64,000 bases of DNA from Trichosporon coremiiforme. Its lineage: Eukaryota; Basidiomycota; Tremellomycetes; Trichosporonales; Trichosporonaceae. Position 1 is the first letter of the stretch. The number at the start of each line of letters is the position of its first letter. The position numbers and the translations under genes are program-made. A model generated the notes under the pieces. The model was not told the DNA's origin and ran no database searches. It was given only the letters and a program-made list of their open reading frames with translations. This document shows, piece by piece, positions 34,001 through 44,470 of the stretch. The stretch lies in contig BCJJ01000002.1 in the NCBI GenBank assembly GCA_039545355.1, positions 397,956 through 461,955 on the forward strand, in the 5' to 3' direction.

Positions 34001-35060
34001 TCGTTGTCATGTGTGTGCCGTTCGTGCCGCTCGTGCCAGCTGAGGCTGCACTGCTCTCGTGGCTGTCCTCCGTCGGCGCAGTCTGTCGGCGCTCCGGCGG
34101 CGGCGGGGATGCTAACGCTTGCACGTCGATTTTGCTGCGGCGGTTCCGGTTTCGCGGCTCGGAGCGGCTGCGCGATGGTCGAGGAACCTGCGTAAAGTGA
34201 TCGCTGTCGCGCTTGTGCAGTTCCCGGTACCCCTCGTCTTTGTCGTCGTCCGAAAGCCCGATAAGGGCGTAGCTTGGACGCTGTTGCGAAAAGTCGAGGT
34301 CGAGGTCCTGGAGCCGATCGAGCCCTGTCCGCCAAGACCCTGCTGTGAGTTTGCTAGGTCCGGCGCTCGGCTGGAACGGGGATGCGAGCTGAGACCGCGA
34401 TAAGCTCGTCGGGTCGGGCGAGTTGTTGCGGCTCGCGGGGGAGCTGTAGATACTGCTCGCGTTGCTGCGGTATCCGTTCAGCGACAAGTCGCTCAGCAGT
34501 CCGTAGTCGTTGTGCTTCTTGGGCGAGGTCGGGGCCGAGTTCGGAGGCCGTAGTGTCGCCTGGGAGCTGGACGCAGAGTCGCCGTTGGCCGAGGGGTAGA
34601 GGTCGCGGCGGTCGAGACGGTCGCTGTTTGCAGCGAGGGTTGGGAGGCGAGACAGAGAAGCGTTCGAAGACGATGCGAAGGAAGACGAAACGCCTTGTGC
34701 GCTGGTTCCAGCTGTGAAAGGGTGGCTCGTTGCGCCGGGGAAGCCGGAGCGATCTTTAGGGGTTACTTTGGAGTGCGTGGTGTGCTTTGCTGGCTGTGTG
34801 TGGGTTGGGGGCTTGGGCTGGGGTGCAGTGGGGACCGGGTTGCGTACATTGGCAGAGTCAGAGTGGTTGACGGGCCGCGGCATCCTGGAGGAGGACGTTC
34901 CTATGCCTGCACCTAAACCTAAATGTGGGCCCTTGCGCCGAGCGCCATGAGCGCCATGAGGGCCGTAGGTGTCGTGGGTGCGATGGGTGCGATGGGTGGC
35001 AGCGCCAGGAGGTCTGAATCGGTGGGCTGGGGCTTCGCTCATGGCCAGGACGGACGCCAT
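31055..35060 (-). CDS. Uds1-domain coiled-coil protein
   Basis: Two exons, 35060-33633 and 33595-31055, with a 37-nt intron, give 1,322 residues. Residues 1-~370 are disordered and Ser/His/Pro-rich. The segment LALLAGQAAVDCDKLQISTW through LWKKELNHLSSRLDTLQARH-QREVKILTAARTLQKLN matches the Uds1 (up-regulated during septation) domain pattern. The rest is a long coiled coil with a striking W-containing heptad-like series (EREQWEAERARFAAEREQ and similar, about residues 690-880). Family members are little studied; a role at septum or polarity sites is inherited from the domain name only. The open frame ends at a TAG right beside another open frame of the same gene-like character. Confidence 0.85.
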
Positions 35061-36153
35061 CCGGCTTTGAGGATGGGGATTGGCGCGTTTGGCGGTGGAT
35101 GGAGTCGCAAGACGAGAGAGATACGAGTAAGGAGTGGATCAATGGTGAAGAAGGGAGATGCGCGGTAGTTGGTGTGTGCATGTCTCACCACCCGACATTG
35201 ACGTCTGTCTGGGTCGTGTTGAGTCTGCCGTTGGGCCATCCGGCCCATCCGCTGGGCCATCCGCTGGGTGCAGTGTCTTCCCCGCTGCTCCTGCTTTAAT
35301 GCTGCTAGACTGCCGCGCGACACACCCGAGGCAAGCCATGCCGGCCCCCAGGGTACGAGCGCGTCGCCGCGCGATCTGTTCTGTGGCAGCTCGTGTATTG
35401 CATGGCGCGCGCCCTGAAGTCCTCCCCCTCCCTTTCCCTCCTTTCCCTCACTTCACGCTAGACTCAACTTTTCAAAGCCACCATTCTCCCAAAACGTCAC
35501 ATTAGCAATTCTCTGCCGCAGTTTACAGTGTCCGAGTAATGATCTCCTAATCCTCACTAGCAAGAGTCAGTGGCCCACTCCTCAAACACGACCCCTGACA
35601 CTCCTGAACACTTGACACCCACAAACTCCCGCCCTGCCCTGGTCGCGAGAGAGATGTACACCCACCCGTCACACTCATAGTGCACCCCATACGCCCATAC
35701 GCAGACTACGCAGACCGGTGCCGTAAAGCCTACAGAACAAAGTTGCCCCTGTTGCAGCTGGGGATGCTACCACAATCAGACTGTTCGTTCCAGCGGACGA
35801 TGAATCCATCTTATTGTCTGTGCTTCTGTGCTGAAAATGGATGGTCATACATTGAACAATGGTATTTGATATGTGTCTAAGAAACCTCCTCTCACTGTGA
35901 GCGCGTGAGCGATGGTGCGATCCCGAGGAACAAGAGCGTCACAATGTCAGTTTACAGTGACGAAACCTGCACCGAGAGGAGTGAATGACCCCCCCCCCCC
36001 CCCACCCTCTCGTGGCCCCTCGTGTCCTCCGGCCCGCCCCTTGTATTCGGGGCGACCCTGGTTCTCCCATCTGGCCCATCATCACGAGCGCCGATCCCTC
36101 ATGCCCACTAGCCAGCTCGCCTGGCGCCCCGCAGCCAACAGCAGCAGCTATGT
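35061..36153. other. Intergenic, no gene seen
   Basis: Upstream region of the Uds1-domain gene and 3' flank of NOP12. Small GGGCCATCC-type repeats occur near 35234-35272. A run of 15 C residues lies at 35989-36003. Confidence 0.6.
35989..36003 (+). repeat. C15 homopolymer
   Basis: Fifteen consecutive C on the + strand, about 150 nt past the NOP12 stop. The length is likely to be unreliable in sequencing. Confidence 0.9.
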
Positions 36154-38074
36154 TTACTGCCTGGCACCCTTCATCTTAGCGATAGCGTTCGAGCTCCTCG
36201 CGCGTCCCTTCTTGGCCTTGACGTTCTTCGCCCTAGAGTTCTTCTCCGCCTTGGTCGAGGCGAGCTTGACGGCTCCAGTCTCGCGGTGCTGAGCAGCGAC
36301 CTTGGCCTGCTTCTTGGCCAGGCGGCGCGCGAGACGGTCCGAATCAGACGCCTTGGCAGCCTTACGCTCGTCCTTTGACAGGCCCTTCAGCTTCTCGCCC
36401 AGCTCCGGGTTGCCCTTGGGCATGACTGCCGGCGCAGTGCGGAGCTTCTTCGGCGCCTTCTTGCCGGCCGGAGCGGTGGAGAGAACGGGACGCTTTTGCG
36501 AGCCGGGGAGAGTCTTGCACTGCTGCACGCGGATGGGGCGCTTGGCGAACTTGAGCTTCGAAGAGGGGAGAGCAATCACCTCATCGACACTCTCCCGGTC
36601 ACAGAAGTGGACGTAGCCGAAGCCCTTGCCGAGCTGCGTGTCGCGATCCCTAATGAGACGGACGGCCGTGACGTAGTGACCCTCAGCCTTCGCGCCGCGT
36701 TCGGCGACAACCAGCGCCTCGAAGAAGGCACGCACGTCCTCCTCCTTGGCGGCGTAGTCGAGGCCGCCGACGAAGACACAGCTCTTCGGGTCCGTGCCCG
36801 CGGGGAGCCAAGCGTCCCGCTTGGAGAGAGAGGTCGACGCGGATGCGAGAGCAGAAGCCGCGGGGGAACGCATCGTGTCGACACGAAGTGTGTTGCCCAT
36901 GAACTCGGTGCCGTTCGCCGCGAGAGCGGCCTCGGCAGCGTCGTACGGGTTCATGATCGGGGGAAGGTTTGAGGGCCGGTCGGGGCGAGCGTGCTCGAAG
37001 ACGATGTAGGCGTTACAGGAGGCGGCGCTCTCATGGAACTGGGGTTAGCTCTGAGCGGCGAGGGTCGTAACAGTGAGCGCAGCGAAATGGCTCCGAACCA
37101 CTGAACAGCCTGACTGCTCGCTGTCGCTCACGGAGTACTCACGTCCTTCTTGATGAACGCAACCTTGCGCTTGCCCTTAGCGTCAAGGAAGCTCTTGCTC
37201 TTATCCACAACGTCATCCTCTCCTCTCCTCGTGCCGCGTCCCTCATCAGTGTCCTGGGCATTACGCCACGCAGCAGCACGGGCCTTCTCGCGGCGCGCGC
37301 GCTTGCCCTCTGCACCCTTTCCGTCCTCCTCGTCGTCCGGGAGCGCAACAGTCGGCTTCGAGAAGGCGACAGAGCGGAAGCGGACACTCTCGATCTTCGC
37401 GGTCGGGACGAAGGAGCGGATTTGCGCCTTGAGGGCGGACTGGGCGGACTGGAGTTAGCTTGGCATGATCGGAACAGCGGGGCGATAGGGGCACACGATG
37501 GGACACTCACCTTCTCCTTGACACACTCAATGGGCACGTTACCGATGAAGATTGTCCTCCGGTTCCGGTCCTCCTTGCTCTCGTCCTCGGGGACGTACTT
37601 CTTCGCGTCGCGCTTTCTTCGCTCAGCAGGAGTCTTCAGGGACTCGTGCACGAGTTCCTCCTCCTCGCTCTCCTCGCCCTCTCCCTCCCCATCGTCACCC
37701 TCCTCGTCGCTATCCTCCTCAGCGGCGGCGGCCACCTCGACCTCCTTAGCTTTAACCCCTTTCATGACGACGTCAAGGTCAGAGGGGACGTCTGTGGACT
37801 CGTCCTCGTCAACGGACTCGGCCTCCTCGGGCTCGACCTGATCGAGCTTGGCCTTCTTGGACGAAGAAGGGGCGACGAAGGTGGCCTGCCGTTAACTCGT
37901 GTACACAGCTCGCAGCTACCCATGAATCCTCCGGTCATGGGAGAGCAAAGGAACGTCACTCACCGCCGCATTGAAGAGACCGCTCAGTCCCTCGTCCTTC
38001 TTCCCCCCGAAGAGAGACGTGCTCTCGGGCTCCGCCTTGCGCTTCTCCCCGGACTTGGTCTTGGTCTTGCCCAT
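36154..38074 (-). CDS. NOP12: Nucleolar RNA-binding protein Nop12
   Basis: Two-RRM nucleolar protein needed for 25S rRNA maturation in yeast. Exons 38074-37964, 37885-37511, 37448-37143 and 37038-36154 give 558 residues. An acidic N-terminal half with EEDSDEEGDDGEGEGEESEE precedes RRM1, which starts RRTIFIGNVPIECVKEK and contains KIESVRFRSVAFSKP. RRM1 is interrupted by a ~70-residue charged insert before KVAFIKKD-FHESAASCNAYIVF. RRM2 begins SCVFVGGLDYAAKEEDVRAFF and contains GKGFGYVHF. The C terminus is Lys/Arg/Ala-rich, a probable nucleolar targeting tail. Intron 3 (104 nt) contains GAGCGAAGCGAG-type low-complexity sequence. Confidence 0.93.
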
Positions 38075-38407
38075 GATTGCTATGCGTGGGCTCGATGGTT
38101 GTTTTGGTTTAACGCACGACTGCCGATAAGATTTTGGATGGCTGATCGACGACGACCAGAGGACCGTCAACTTTTTGATCCCGCCTCCACCATCCCTTCT
38201 TTCGTCATTCTTGCCACCCAGGTCCTAGGATTAGACTTCGTCGAGCCTCCGACAACGCGAGAACACTCTTCGGAACAACATTGCGTTCCCATCTTCACCG
38301 TCGCGCTGGGTGGAGCTCGCTGCGGGGGCATGATACACCTCGCTTCGCTCAGTGTCGAGCATAGGAATACATGAATTAGGCATCTACTACAACTAAGTTA
38401 CTCAGGT
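38075..38407. other. Intergenic, no gene seen
   Basis: Upstream region of NOP12 and 3' flank of GID7, both on the minus strand. Nothing further recognised. Confidence 0.6.
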
Positions 38408-40558
38408 TTACTCCACTCGACCTCCTGGCGGCTGCCAGATGTGGATCTGGTGGTCGTCGCTGCAGCTCGCAAACAGCTTGCGGCTGAGGACAGGGTTCCA
38501 CGCAACGGCGTTGACCGTGTCAGTGTGTCCGGAGAGAACGTGCAGGGGCGTGTTCGAGTTGCTCTGCCAGACGTAGACGTGCCCGTCCTCAGAGCCAGAG
38601 AGCACAAACCGGTCCTTGGGCGCGCCAAACCCACTCCTGATAAGGAAGCGCGATTGAACGTGACCCATGTACTGGCGCACGAAGTGAGGATGCGGTTCGA
38701 GGCTGTACAGCTGCATCTGGTCCGGTGTGCAGCTGATCAGTGCCCGGCGTCCGTCGTGGCTCAGCTTGATCGAGGTCACGCCGCTGCACTGCATGTCCGT
38801 CACGTACTCGACGATATCCCTGTCGGCGAGGTTGATGACAACGAGCCCGTGGTCCATGTTGTTGTACTGCAGCCCGTCCTCGGCCCACGTTGCCGTGTCG
38901 GTCCCGTCGACGACGCGCGCGCTGATCGACGGCTTCAGCTTGCCGTTCCCGCCCGGGTTCGTGCGCTTTAAGATCGTCGTCGCAGCGACGAGCTTGGAGC
39001 CGTCAGGCGTGATCGCAAAGTCACTGATTTGGATACTGTTAATATTCCATTTGTGCAGGACCGTGCCAGACGCGTCGTAGAAGACGAGGTAGCAGTCAAG
39101 CGACGATACGACAAACTTGGACCCGTCCGGGAGCCACTGCACGGCGCTGATCGTGTCCGTGTGTGGGCTCGTGCTGTTCGGGACGTGCTTGCGCGTGCCC
39201 GTCTCGGCATCCCACAGGTACACCTGCTTGTCCGAGCACGTCACCAGCGTCTTGCTGTCAGGTGACCAGGCGAGCGCGTCGACCGGCGCCGTGTGTCCGG
39301 ACAGGCGGTGCGAGACCTCGATGCCGTAATCCATGCCCTCCTGCTCTGGCAACTTGAGCTTCCAGATCATGACTGTGCGGTCCTTGCTGGCCGAAGCGAG
39401 CATGTCTCCGGACGGGCTCCACTCGATACGCCACACCTCGTCCGTGTGGTCCTGCAGGATGTGCGTCGTGACCGTCGGGAACGTGCCGCTCTCGCATTGG
39501 TGGTCGTTGTACAGCGAGACCGGCTCGTTGTCGTCGTGGTACAGGCAAGACAGCTGCTGGTGCTGGCGAGCTTGGTCAAGCAGCGTCGCGAGTCGTCGTG
39601 ACGGCAGCATGACCCTAGGCGAGATGTGCTCCTGCAATCGTTCAAGCAGAAGCCGCCGGGACGTTCCAGCGGCTCCGTCCCAGTTGGCTCGCTCGTACAG
39701 CTCGTCTTGGTCGAGGCACATCATGAACCCGGACAGGTCGTGCAGGGCCTCGGGGTCCTGCGTCGTAGCGGCGGCAAGCTCGCTTCGAAGCACAGCGAGC
39801 GCCTTCTTCTGCTGGCCGCCCTCGAGAAGCTCGAGGTACTTCTGCCGGGCAATCAGGAAGCGCGCCTTGCTGGCTGGGGACTGCGCCTCGGCGGGGTCGG
39901 CCGCCTTGGTCTTACCGGAAGCAATGCTACTGCGTGATGACGACGTTTCCGCGGCCATCGACGCCGCGTGATCGACGATGCCGAGCTCAGGCAGCAGGTG
40001 CAGGGCCTCGGACCACCGGCCGCCCAGGATCGCCTCCTGGAACTCGGCGGCGGCGGGCGACGACGTCGTGTATCCAGACTCCTTGGACAAGACGGACGCG
40101 GCCTGCTGATAGCCAAGATCCTCGAGGCCCTGGAGCATGAGGCGCACGATCTCCTCGCGGTCGATGGGCATGCGCTTGCTGTAGTCCTGCTTCCTGATGG
40201 GTGGCGCGGCTGGTTCGCCACTGCTATCTGTGCCGTCCATCGACACATCGACTTCCTGGGGCTTCCAGTCCCAGTCGTCCTCGTACATGAGCGTTCCCGC
40301 CGGCTCGTACGGACGGATCTGGTCGAGAACGGAGGGGGGCGGGGTAAAAGGACCTTCCTCGTAGGCGGCATCCTCGGTGACGCCAGTGGCTACGCCGTTG
40401 TTCGCCCCATTGTGAATCGCAGTTGGAGCGCCCATGCTGGAAGAATGCGAATGGGTGGCGGAAGTGTCGTGACGGGGTCTCCTGTTGGGTCGCTGGGTGA
40501 TGGTGGGGTCGTTCTCGGATTCAATGGAGCGGCGGCGAACGGTTCCACGCTGCTGCAT
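38408..40558 (-). CDS. GID7: WD40 protein Gid7/WDR26, GID/CTLH ubiquitin ligase subunit
   Basis: Scaffold subunit of the GID/CTLH E3 ligase that in yeast degrades gluconeogenic enzymes. Single exon, 716 residues from the ATG at 40558. After a disordered start, residues about 130-160 hold a LisH motif (EEIVRLMLQGLEDLGYQQAA), followed by the CTLH region (EFQEAILGGRWSEALHLLPEL). Seven WD-like repeats follow: HTDEVWRIEWSPSGDMLASA, HTAPVDALAWSPDSKTLVTC, HTDTISAVQWLPDGSKFVVS, a long divergent blade, then GHVQ..FLIRSGFGAPKD and HTDTVNAVAWNPVLSRKLFA. LisH-CTLH-WD40 order separates it from other WD proteins. The leader upstream is pyrimidine-rich and may hold a 5' UTR intron near 40740-40790. Confidence 0.94.
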   Translation of the reverse strand: MQQRGTVRRRSIESENDPTITQRPNRRPRHDTSATHSHSSSMGAPTAIHNGANNGVATGVTEDAAYEEGPFTPPPSVLDQIRPYEPAGTLMYEDDWDWKPQEVDVSMDGTDSSGEPAAPPIRKQDYSKRMPIDREEIVRLMLQGLEDLGYQQAASVLSKESGYTTSSPAAAEFQEAILGGRWSEALHLLPELGIVDHAASMAAETSSSRSSIASGKTKAADPAEAQSPASKARFLIARQKYLELLEGGQQKKALAVLRSELAAATTQDPEALHDLSGFMMCLDQDELYERANWDGAAGTSRRLLLERLQEHISPRVMLPSRRLATLLDQARQHQQLSCLYHDDNEPVSLYNDHQCESGTFPTVTTHILQDHTDEVWRIEWSPSGDMLASASKDRTVMIWKLKLPEQEGMDYGIEVSHRLSGHTAPVDALAWSPDSKTLVTCSDKQVYLWDAETGTRKHVPNSTSPHTDTISAVQWLPDGSKFVVSSLDCYLVFYDASGTVLHKWNINSIQISDFAITPDGSKLVAATTILKRTNPGGNGKLKPSISARVVDGTDTATWAEDGLQYNNMDHGLVVINLADRDIVEYVTDMQCSGVTSIKLSHDGRRALISCTPDQMQLYSLEPHPHFVRQYMGHVQSRFLIRSGFGAPKDRFVLSGSEDGHVYVWQSNSNTPLHVLSGHTDTVNAVAWNPVLSRKLFASCSDDHQIHIWQPPGGRVE

Positions 40559-41944
40559 CACGGCAGGGAGCGGTGAACGAGGAGAGAGCAATGGCGGGGA
40601 AGACGCAATCGATTATAGCGAGAGAAGACGTGTCAGCATGTCGTGAACAAGAAGTGTGCAATGCAGAGATGGACCTGCAGGGTGGGGGGAATGAGGCAGA
40701 CACGGAGCGTCACTACGCCCAGAATAGGGACAGGACACACTGCAGGAAGGCAAGTGCGCAAGAATAGAGGATTAGAAAGCACCACTCACTGCAGGCGGAA
40801 TCGCGATCTGAGTTTGTGCGCCCTGGTCGGTGGCGAGGGGTCGTCCTTGTCGTGAGGACTTTGTGGTGGTGATTGTGTCTGGGGCTGTGTGCTGGTCGCT
40901 GTCGGCAGATAGCAGTCCAAGGCCGGTGTGGTTGGGTGCGATAGGGAAAGACGTGATGGGCGATGTGGGTGATGCAAGGCGGGAAGGCGACGGCCGCGGC
41001 TGCGACTGCGAGACAGGAATGAAGAGGAAAGGAAACCGGCTATCCGTCTGTCGGTCTGGCGAGCGTCTAATAACAACTGAGCCGCACAGCAGGGAGTTGC
41101 AGTTTGAACAGTAAAAATACGGTGGGTCGGATGAATGAGGATGACGAGTCACCGAGAGGGAAAGACGAGACTGACGTCTGCAGCTGCGTCAAGCGAGCAG
41201 GGGCTCCAGCGGGCGAGGTGAGGAGAGGAATGGTATATGGAGTCGGTTTGTCGATTTGAGATAGATGCACGCGAAGTCAAGTCATTATCTCGTGGGCTGG
41301 CTGAGCATGGCTGACGCGGGGAAGGGGAGGCCAGATCTTTCTCTGGCTTGACGTGCTTGGATTGTGAGCAGTGCGTCATGGCCATACACCCCATTGCTCC
41401 ACTTGGCATGCATGGGCTGTGTGGGGTCACTAAATGAGGCTTGACGGGTGCATTACTCCATTGCTCACTCACTCACTGCGCGCTGCACCGGACACCGTCA
41501 CTTGTCGCAAGAACCCGATGGTCCTCTTCTGGCAACCCTCGCCCTGGACGCCTCGACGCCATTCAGTGGAGTGAAGACCCTAGCGTTGACAATGCCTGCG
41601 CATATTCTGGCTCCGTCTTTCTATCTTCTCACTTTTACGTAACTTTCGCGTGGTCTCTAGGTGGAGGTCGAGATTCCCGTGTCATGTCGCGGACCCAAAA
41701 AGTTGATCGAACACAGACGCGTCATCCAGATCGACCCTCTCGACGCTCGGTATGTTCCGTTCACGTCTCATCCTCCTTGCAAGGTATAAAGGAAGGCCAG
41801 TCTGGGCAGTCATTGTTCCCCCATCTATCAAGCGTATTGCGTCTCACCGAGCTGAACGAGAGAACGAAGACGAACCAAGAGAGAAGAACCCTACGTTGAA
41901 TTATTTCCACTGCAAACCTATTCCAGACTACAAGAATACAGCTA

Positions 41945-42321
41945 AGATGGGAAAATACCTCACTGCCCCCGTCTCCCTCAAGGCCGGATCGCGGCACAAC
42001 GCTGCCGTGCGTGCGTCCCGCAGTCGTGTCCGCTCGCCCAAAGCTTTCCTGCGTGGTGCAAGGAGGTGCTCGGTAAGTCGTCCTTCTCTCCATTGCTGTG
42101 CTTTTTGGTACACAGCTAACGCCCAGAGCATCAAATTGTCCAAGACGCTCGCGATCGGTCGCGAGACGATCCGCCCGACGACGCGATCACTTGGACCCTC
42201 CTCGCCGAACTCTACGACGACTCGGACCCAGAGTACGAGTACAACCCCAAGGACTTCTCCGAGTCGGACTTTGACCCGTCTGAGTTCTCGGACGGAGACT
42301 TCCAGTCCAACCGGGAGTAAT
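41945..42321 (+). pseudogene. Small gene fragment with acidic C terminus
   Basis: An open frame ending SFPAWCKEVL runs to a GTAAGT donor at about 42074; after a CTAAC branch site and CAG it continues EHQIVQDARD and ends ELYDDSDPEYEYNPKDFSES followed by more Asp/Glu/Ser to the TAA at 42319-42321. The splice junction keeps the frame. No ATG precedes it: the frame is closed by TAA at about 41943. An ATG at 41947 opens a different frame that does not join this C terminus. The simplest reading is the 3' remnant of a longer gene. Family not recognised. Confidence 0.35.
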
Positions 42322-42388
42322 CTGCTCGAAGCTTCCAGCGCAAGGTGTTAAGTCAGAAGTCTACTCACTAGCAAAACAGGTAAAGAAT

Positions 42389-42533
42389 GGCCGGAGTGCC
42401 AAGAGCCACTGAGCTCGATATCGCAGATCTAGAGAGTCACGAGCTCTTCGTGATCTGAAGAGACATCACAGGTTATCATTTGGCCGGAGTGCCGATATGG
42501 CCACAACGCCAATGAGAGAATGGCCGGAGCGCC
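42389..42533 (+). repeat. Three spaced copies of GGCCGGAGYGCC
   Basis: GGCCGGAGTGCC at 42389-42400 and 42482-42493, and GGCCGGAGCGCC at 42522-42533, each preceded by TGG or ATGG context. A stem-loop TCACGA-GCTCT-TCGTGA lies between the first two. The surrounding sequence to about 42.77 kb is AT-richer than the genes. It could be a relic of a transposon LTR, but no target-site duplication was found. Confidence 0.45.
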
Positions 42534-43006
42534 AGTTACAACCAGTAAGGGAGTCGGAGTGGTAGCTAGGCCACCGCGAAGACTTATCCGGCTCCACGTT
42601 GAGTACTAACACGCGGACTGAGGCATGACGCCGAAGAAGTCGCGCGCATATATGACCTGTGATCAAGCACCTGTTCTGACATGACTTTGTATAATCCCAC
42701 GCATGTAACATTAGCCTTGTACAATTCCTCTGCTGCACTTCACACTGTTCCACTTCGCGCTGTTGCAGATCGTGGAGCTATAACTGACGCCGCCGCTGAC
42801 ATCACCCTCGCGCTGAGTCATGCCCCGCCGCAGCTCCGGCGCCGCCCGAAGGTGACTAACCGCTCAACGCCATCGCGATCCTCTCCGCCACCGGCTATGC
42901 GGCGCCCGCTGCGCCCTTCGCCCCGTCCTCGTGCGCCCCCGTGTCCTCTCCCTTCCAGCCTTCGTCTCCATACCCTCCAGCACACCCATATAACCATTGC
43001 GTCGCC

Positions 43007-44470
43007 ATGAACAGACGACAACTCACTCTCCTTATTCTCTTATCGACAGCAATTGGGTTCATGATGTTCAGCAGTCTGACGAGCGTCTCCCGCCCGCCCG
43101 TCGTCATTATCGGTTCCGGGCTCGCCGGAATCAGTGCCGCGATGGAAGCCCTCTCCGCCGGCCAGCGCGTGCATATGCTTGAGCGAGCTACGAAACCAGG
43201 CGGTAACTCCATCAAGGCCTCGAGCGGGATCAACGGTGTGCCGACGCCTTATCAGCCACCCGGGGACAGTGTTGACCTCTTCAAGAGCGACACGATCCGT
43301 TCCGCCGGATCGCGTTTCACGGCCGCCCGGCAGCCGCTCGTCGACACGCTCGCTGAGCACTCCGCCTCCGCTATTGAGTGGCTCACCTCCTTCGGCGTGG
43401 ACCTGACCAAGGTCGCGCAGCTGGGTGGCCATTCGGCGGCACGCACGCATCGCGGCAGCTCCGGGCCTCCGCCCGGGTTCGCCATCGTCTCAACCCTCCT
43501 CAACAAGCTGAAAGCGTCCGAAGGGTTCACACTGTCCACAAACGCAGACGTGATTTCGCTCTCCCTCTCGCCCCTCTCCATCACGTACAACACCGCCGAC
43601 GACGGCGCCATCTCCGTCCCAGCGTCTTCGGTTGTGTTCGCCTCTGGCGGTTTCGCAGGTGACGGACCCGGTCTCTTGGCGCACTACAGGCCAGATCTGG
43701 CCGGTATGCCAAGCACGAATGACGCGCGGCGAGCGAATGCCCACTCCCTCCTCGTTGGCGCCGGTGCCGAGTTGGTCGACATGGACAGCGTGCAGGTGCA
43801 CCCGACCGGCTTCGTGGATCCGAAGGAGCCGACTCAGCCGATCAAGTTCCTCGCGGCCGAGGCGCTGCGCGGCGAGGGAGGCATCTTGCTCCATGGAGGA
43901 AGGCGGTTCGTGAACGAGCTCGAGACGAGGGAGCACGTGAGTGCGGCCATGATGGCTCTGCCGATGAAGGAGGACGAGGGTCGGCAGTGGGACGTGCAGC
44001 TCCTTCTCGACCCCGGCGCGTGCAGCGCCGCCAAGTCCCACGTCGACTTTTACGTGTTCAAGGGCCTCCTTCGTCGGATCAAAGTTAAGGATCTCGACGA
44101 GAAGATCCAGGCCGCGATCGAGACGTACGCCACCGGCGTGGAGAAGGGCGAGGACGCTTTTGGAAGGAAGAGCTTTGGACACTGGACCCTCCGGCCTGGA
44201 GATGTGGACGCCGAGGTCTGTGTGGGCCGAGTGACGCCCGTGACACACTTCACGATGGGCGGCGCTGTCATTGACTCTGAAGCGAGGGTCCTGAATGCCA
44301 ACGGCGGGGCTATCGGGGGTGTCTTTGCGGCGGGCGAGGTCACGGGTGGTCTGCATGGGGACAACCGGCTGGGTGGAAGTAGTTTGCTCGAGTGCGTCGT
44401 GTTTGGACGGATCGCGGGGCGGAATGCGGCAAAGACGACTGGGAAGGCGGAGGAGAAGGACGAGGACTAG
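43007..44470 (+). CDS. OSM1: FAD-dependent fumarate reductase (Osm1/Frd1-like)
   Basis: Soluble fumarate reductase that passes electrons from FADH2 to fumarate, used to reoxidise flavins in ER or mitochondria. Single exon, 487 residues. An N-terminal hydrophobic segment (LTLLILLSTAIGFMMF) may be a signal anchor for the ER. The dinucleotide-binding VVIIGSGLAGISAAMEAL with the acidic ribose ligand in LERATKPGGNS follows at once. Substrate-site motifs of the flavocytochrome family are present: VQVHPTGFVDP, AEALRGEGGILL, GRRFVNELETR and THFTMGG. The C terminus has GEVTGGLHGDNRLGGSSLLE, which closes the FAD site. The start at 43007 is the first ATG in frame. No heme-binding or cytochrome b5 domain is present. 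Confidence 0.95.
   Translation: MNRRQLTLLILLSTAIGFMMFSSLTSVSRPPVVIIGSGLAGISAAMEALSAGQRVHMLERATKPGGNSIKASSGINGVPTPYQPPGDSVDLFKSDTIRSAGSRFTAARQPLVDTLAEHSASAIEWLTSFGVDLTKVAQLGGHSAARTHRGSSGPPPGFAIVSTLLNKLKASEGFTLSTNADVISLSLSPLSITYNTADDGAISVPASSVVFASGGFAGDGPGLLAHYRPDLAGMPSTNDARRANAHSLLVGAGAELVDMDSVQVHPTGFVDPKEPTQPIKFLAAEALRGEGGILLHGGRRFVNELETREHVSAAMMALPMKEDEGRQWDVQLLLDPGACSAAKSHVDFYVFKGLLRRIKVKDLDEKIQAAIETYATGVEKGEDAFGRKSFGHWTLRPGDVDAEVCVGRVTPVTHFTMGGAVIDSEARVLNANGGAIGGVFAAGEVTGGLHGDNRLGGSSLLECVVFGRIAGRNAAKTTGKAEEKDED

Larger units (their letters stand above)
40559..43006. other. Intergenic region with GID7 leader, a gene fragment and a repeat patch
   Basis: 40.56-41.3 kb is the pyrimidine-rich (minus strand) leader of GID7. 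41.9-42.33 kb carries a short gene fragment and 42.38-42.54 kb a repeated motif, listed separately. 42.78-43.0 kb is the pyrimidine-rich + strand leader of the fumarate reductase gene. Confidence 0.5.

Noticed and set aside
42346..42770. Solo LTR beginning TGTTAAG and ending TTGCA
   Set aside because: No matching terminal inverted repeat or 5-bp target duplication could be found, so it is kept only as a repeat patch.
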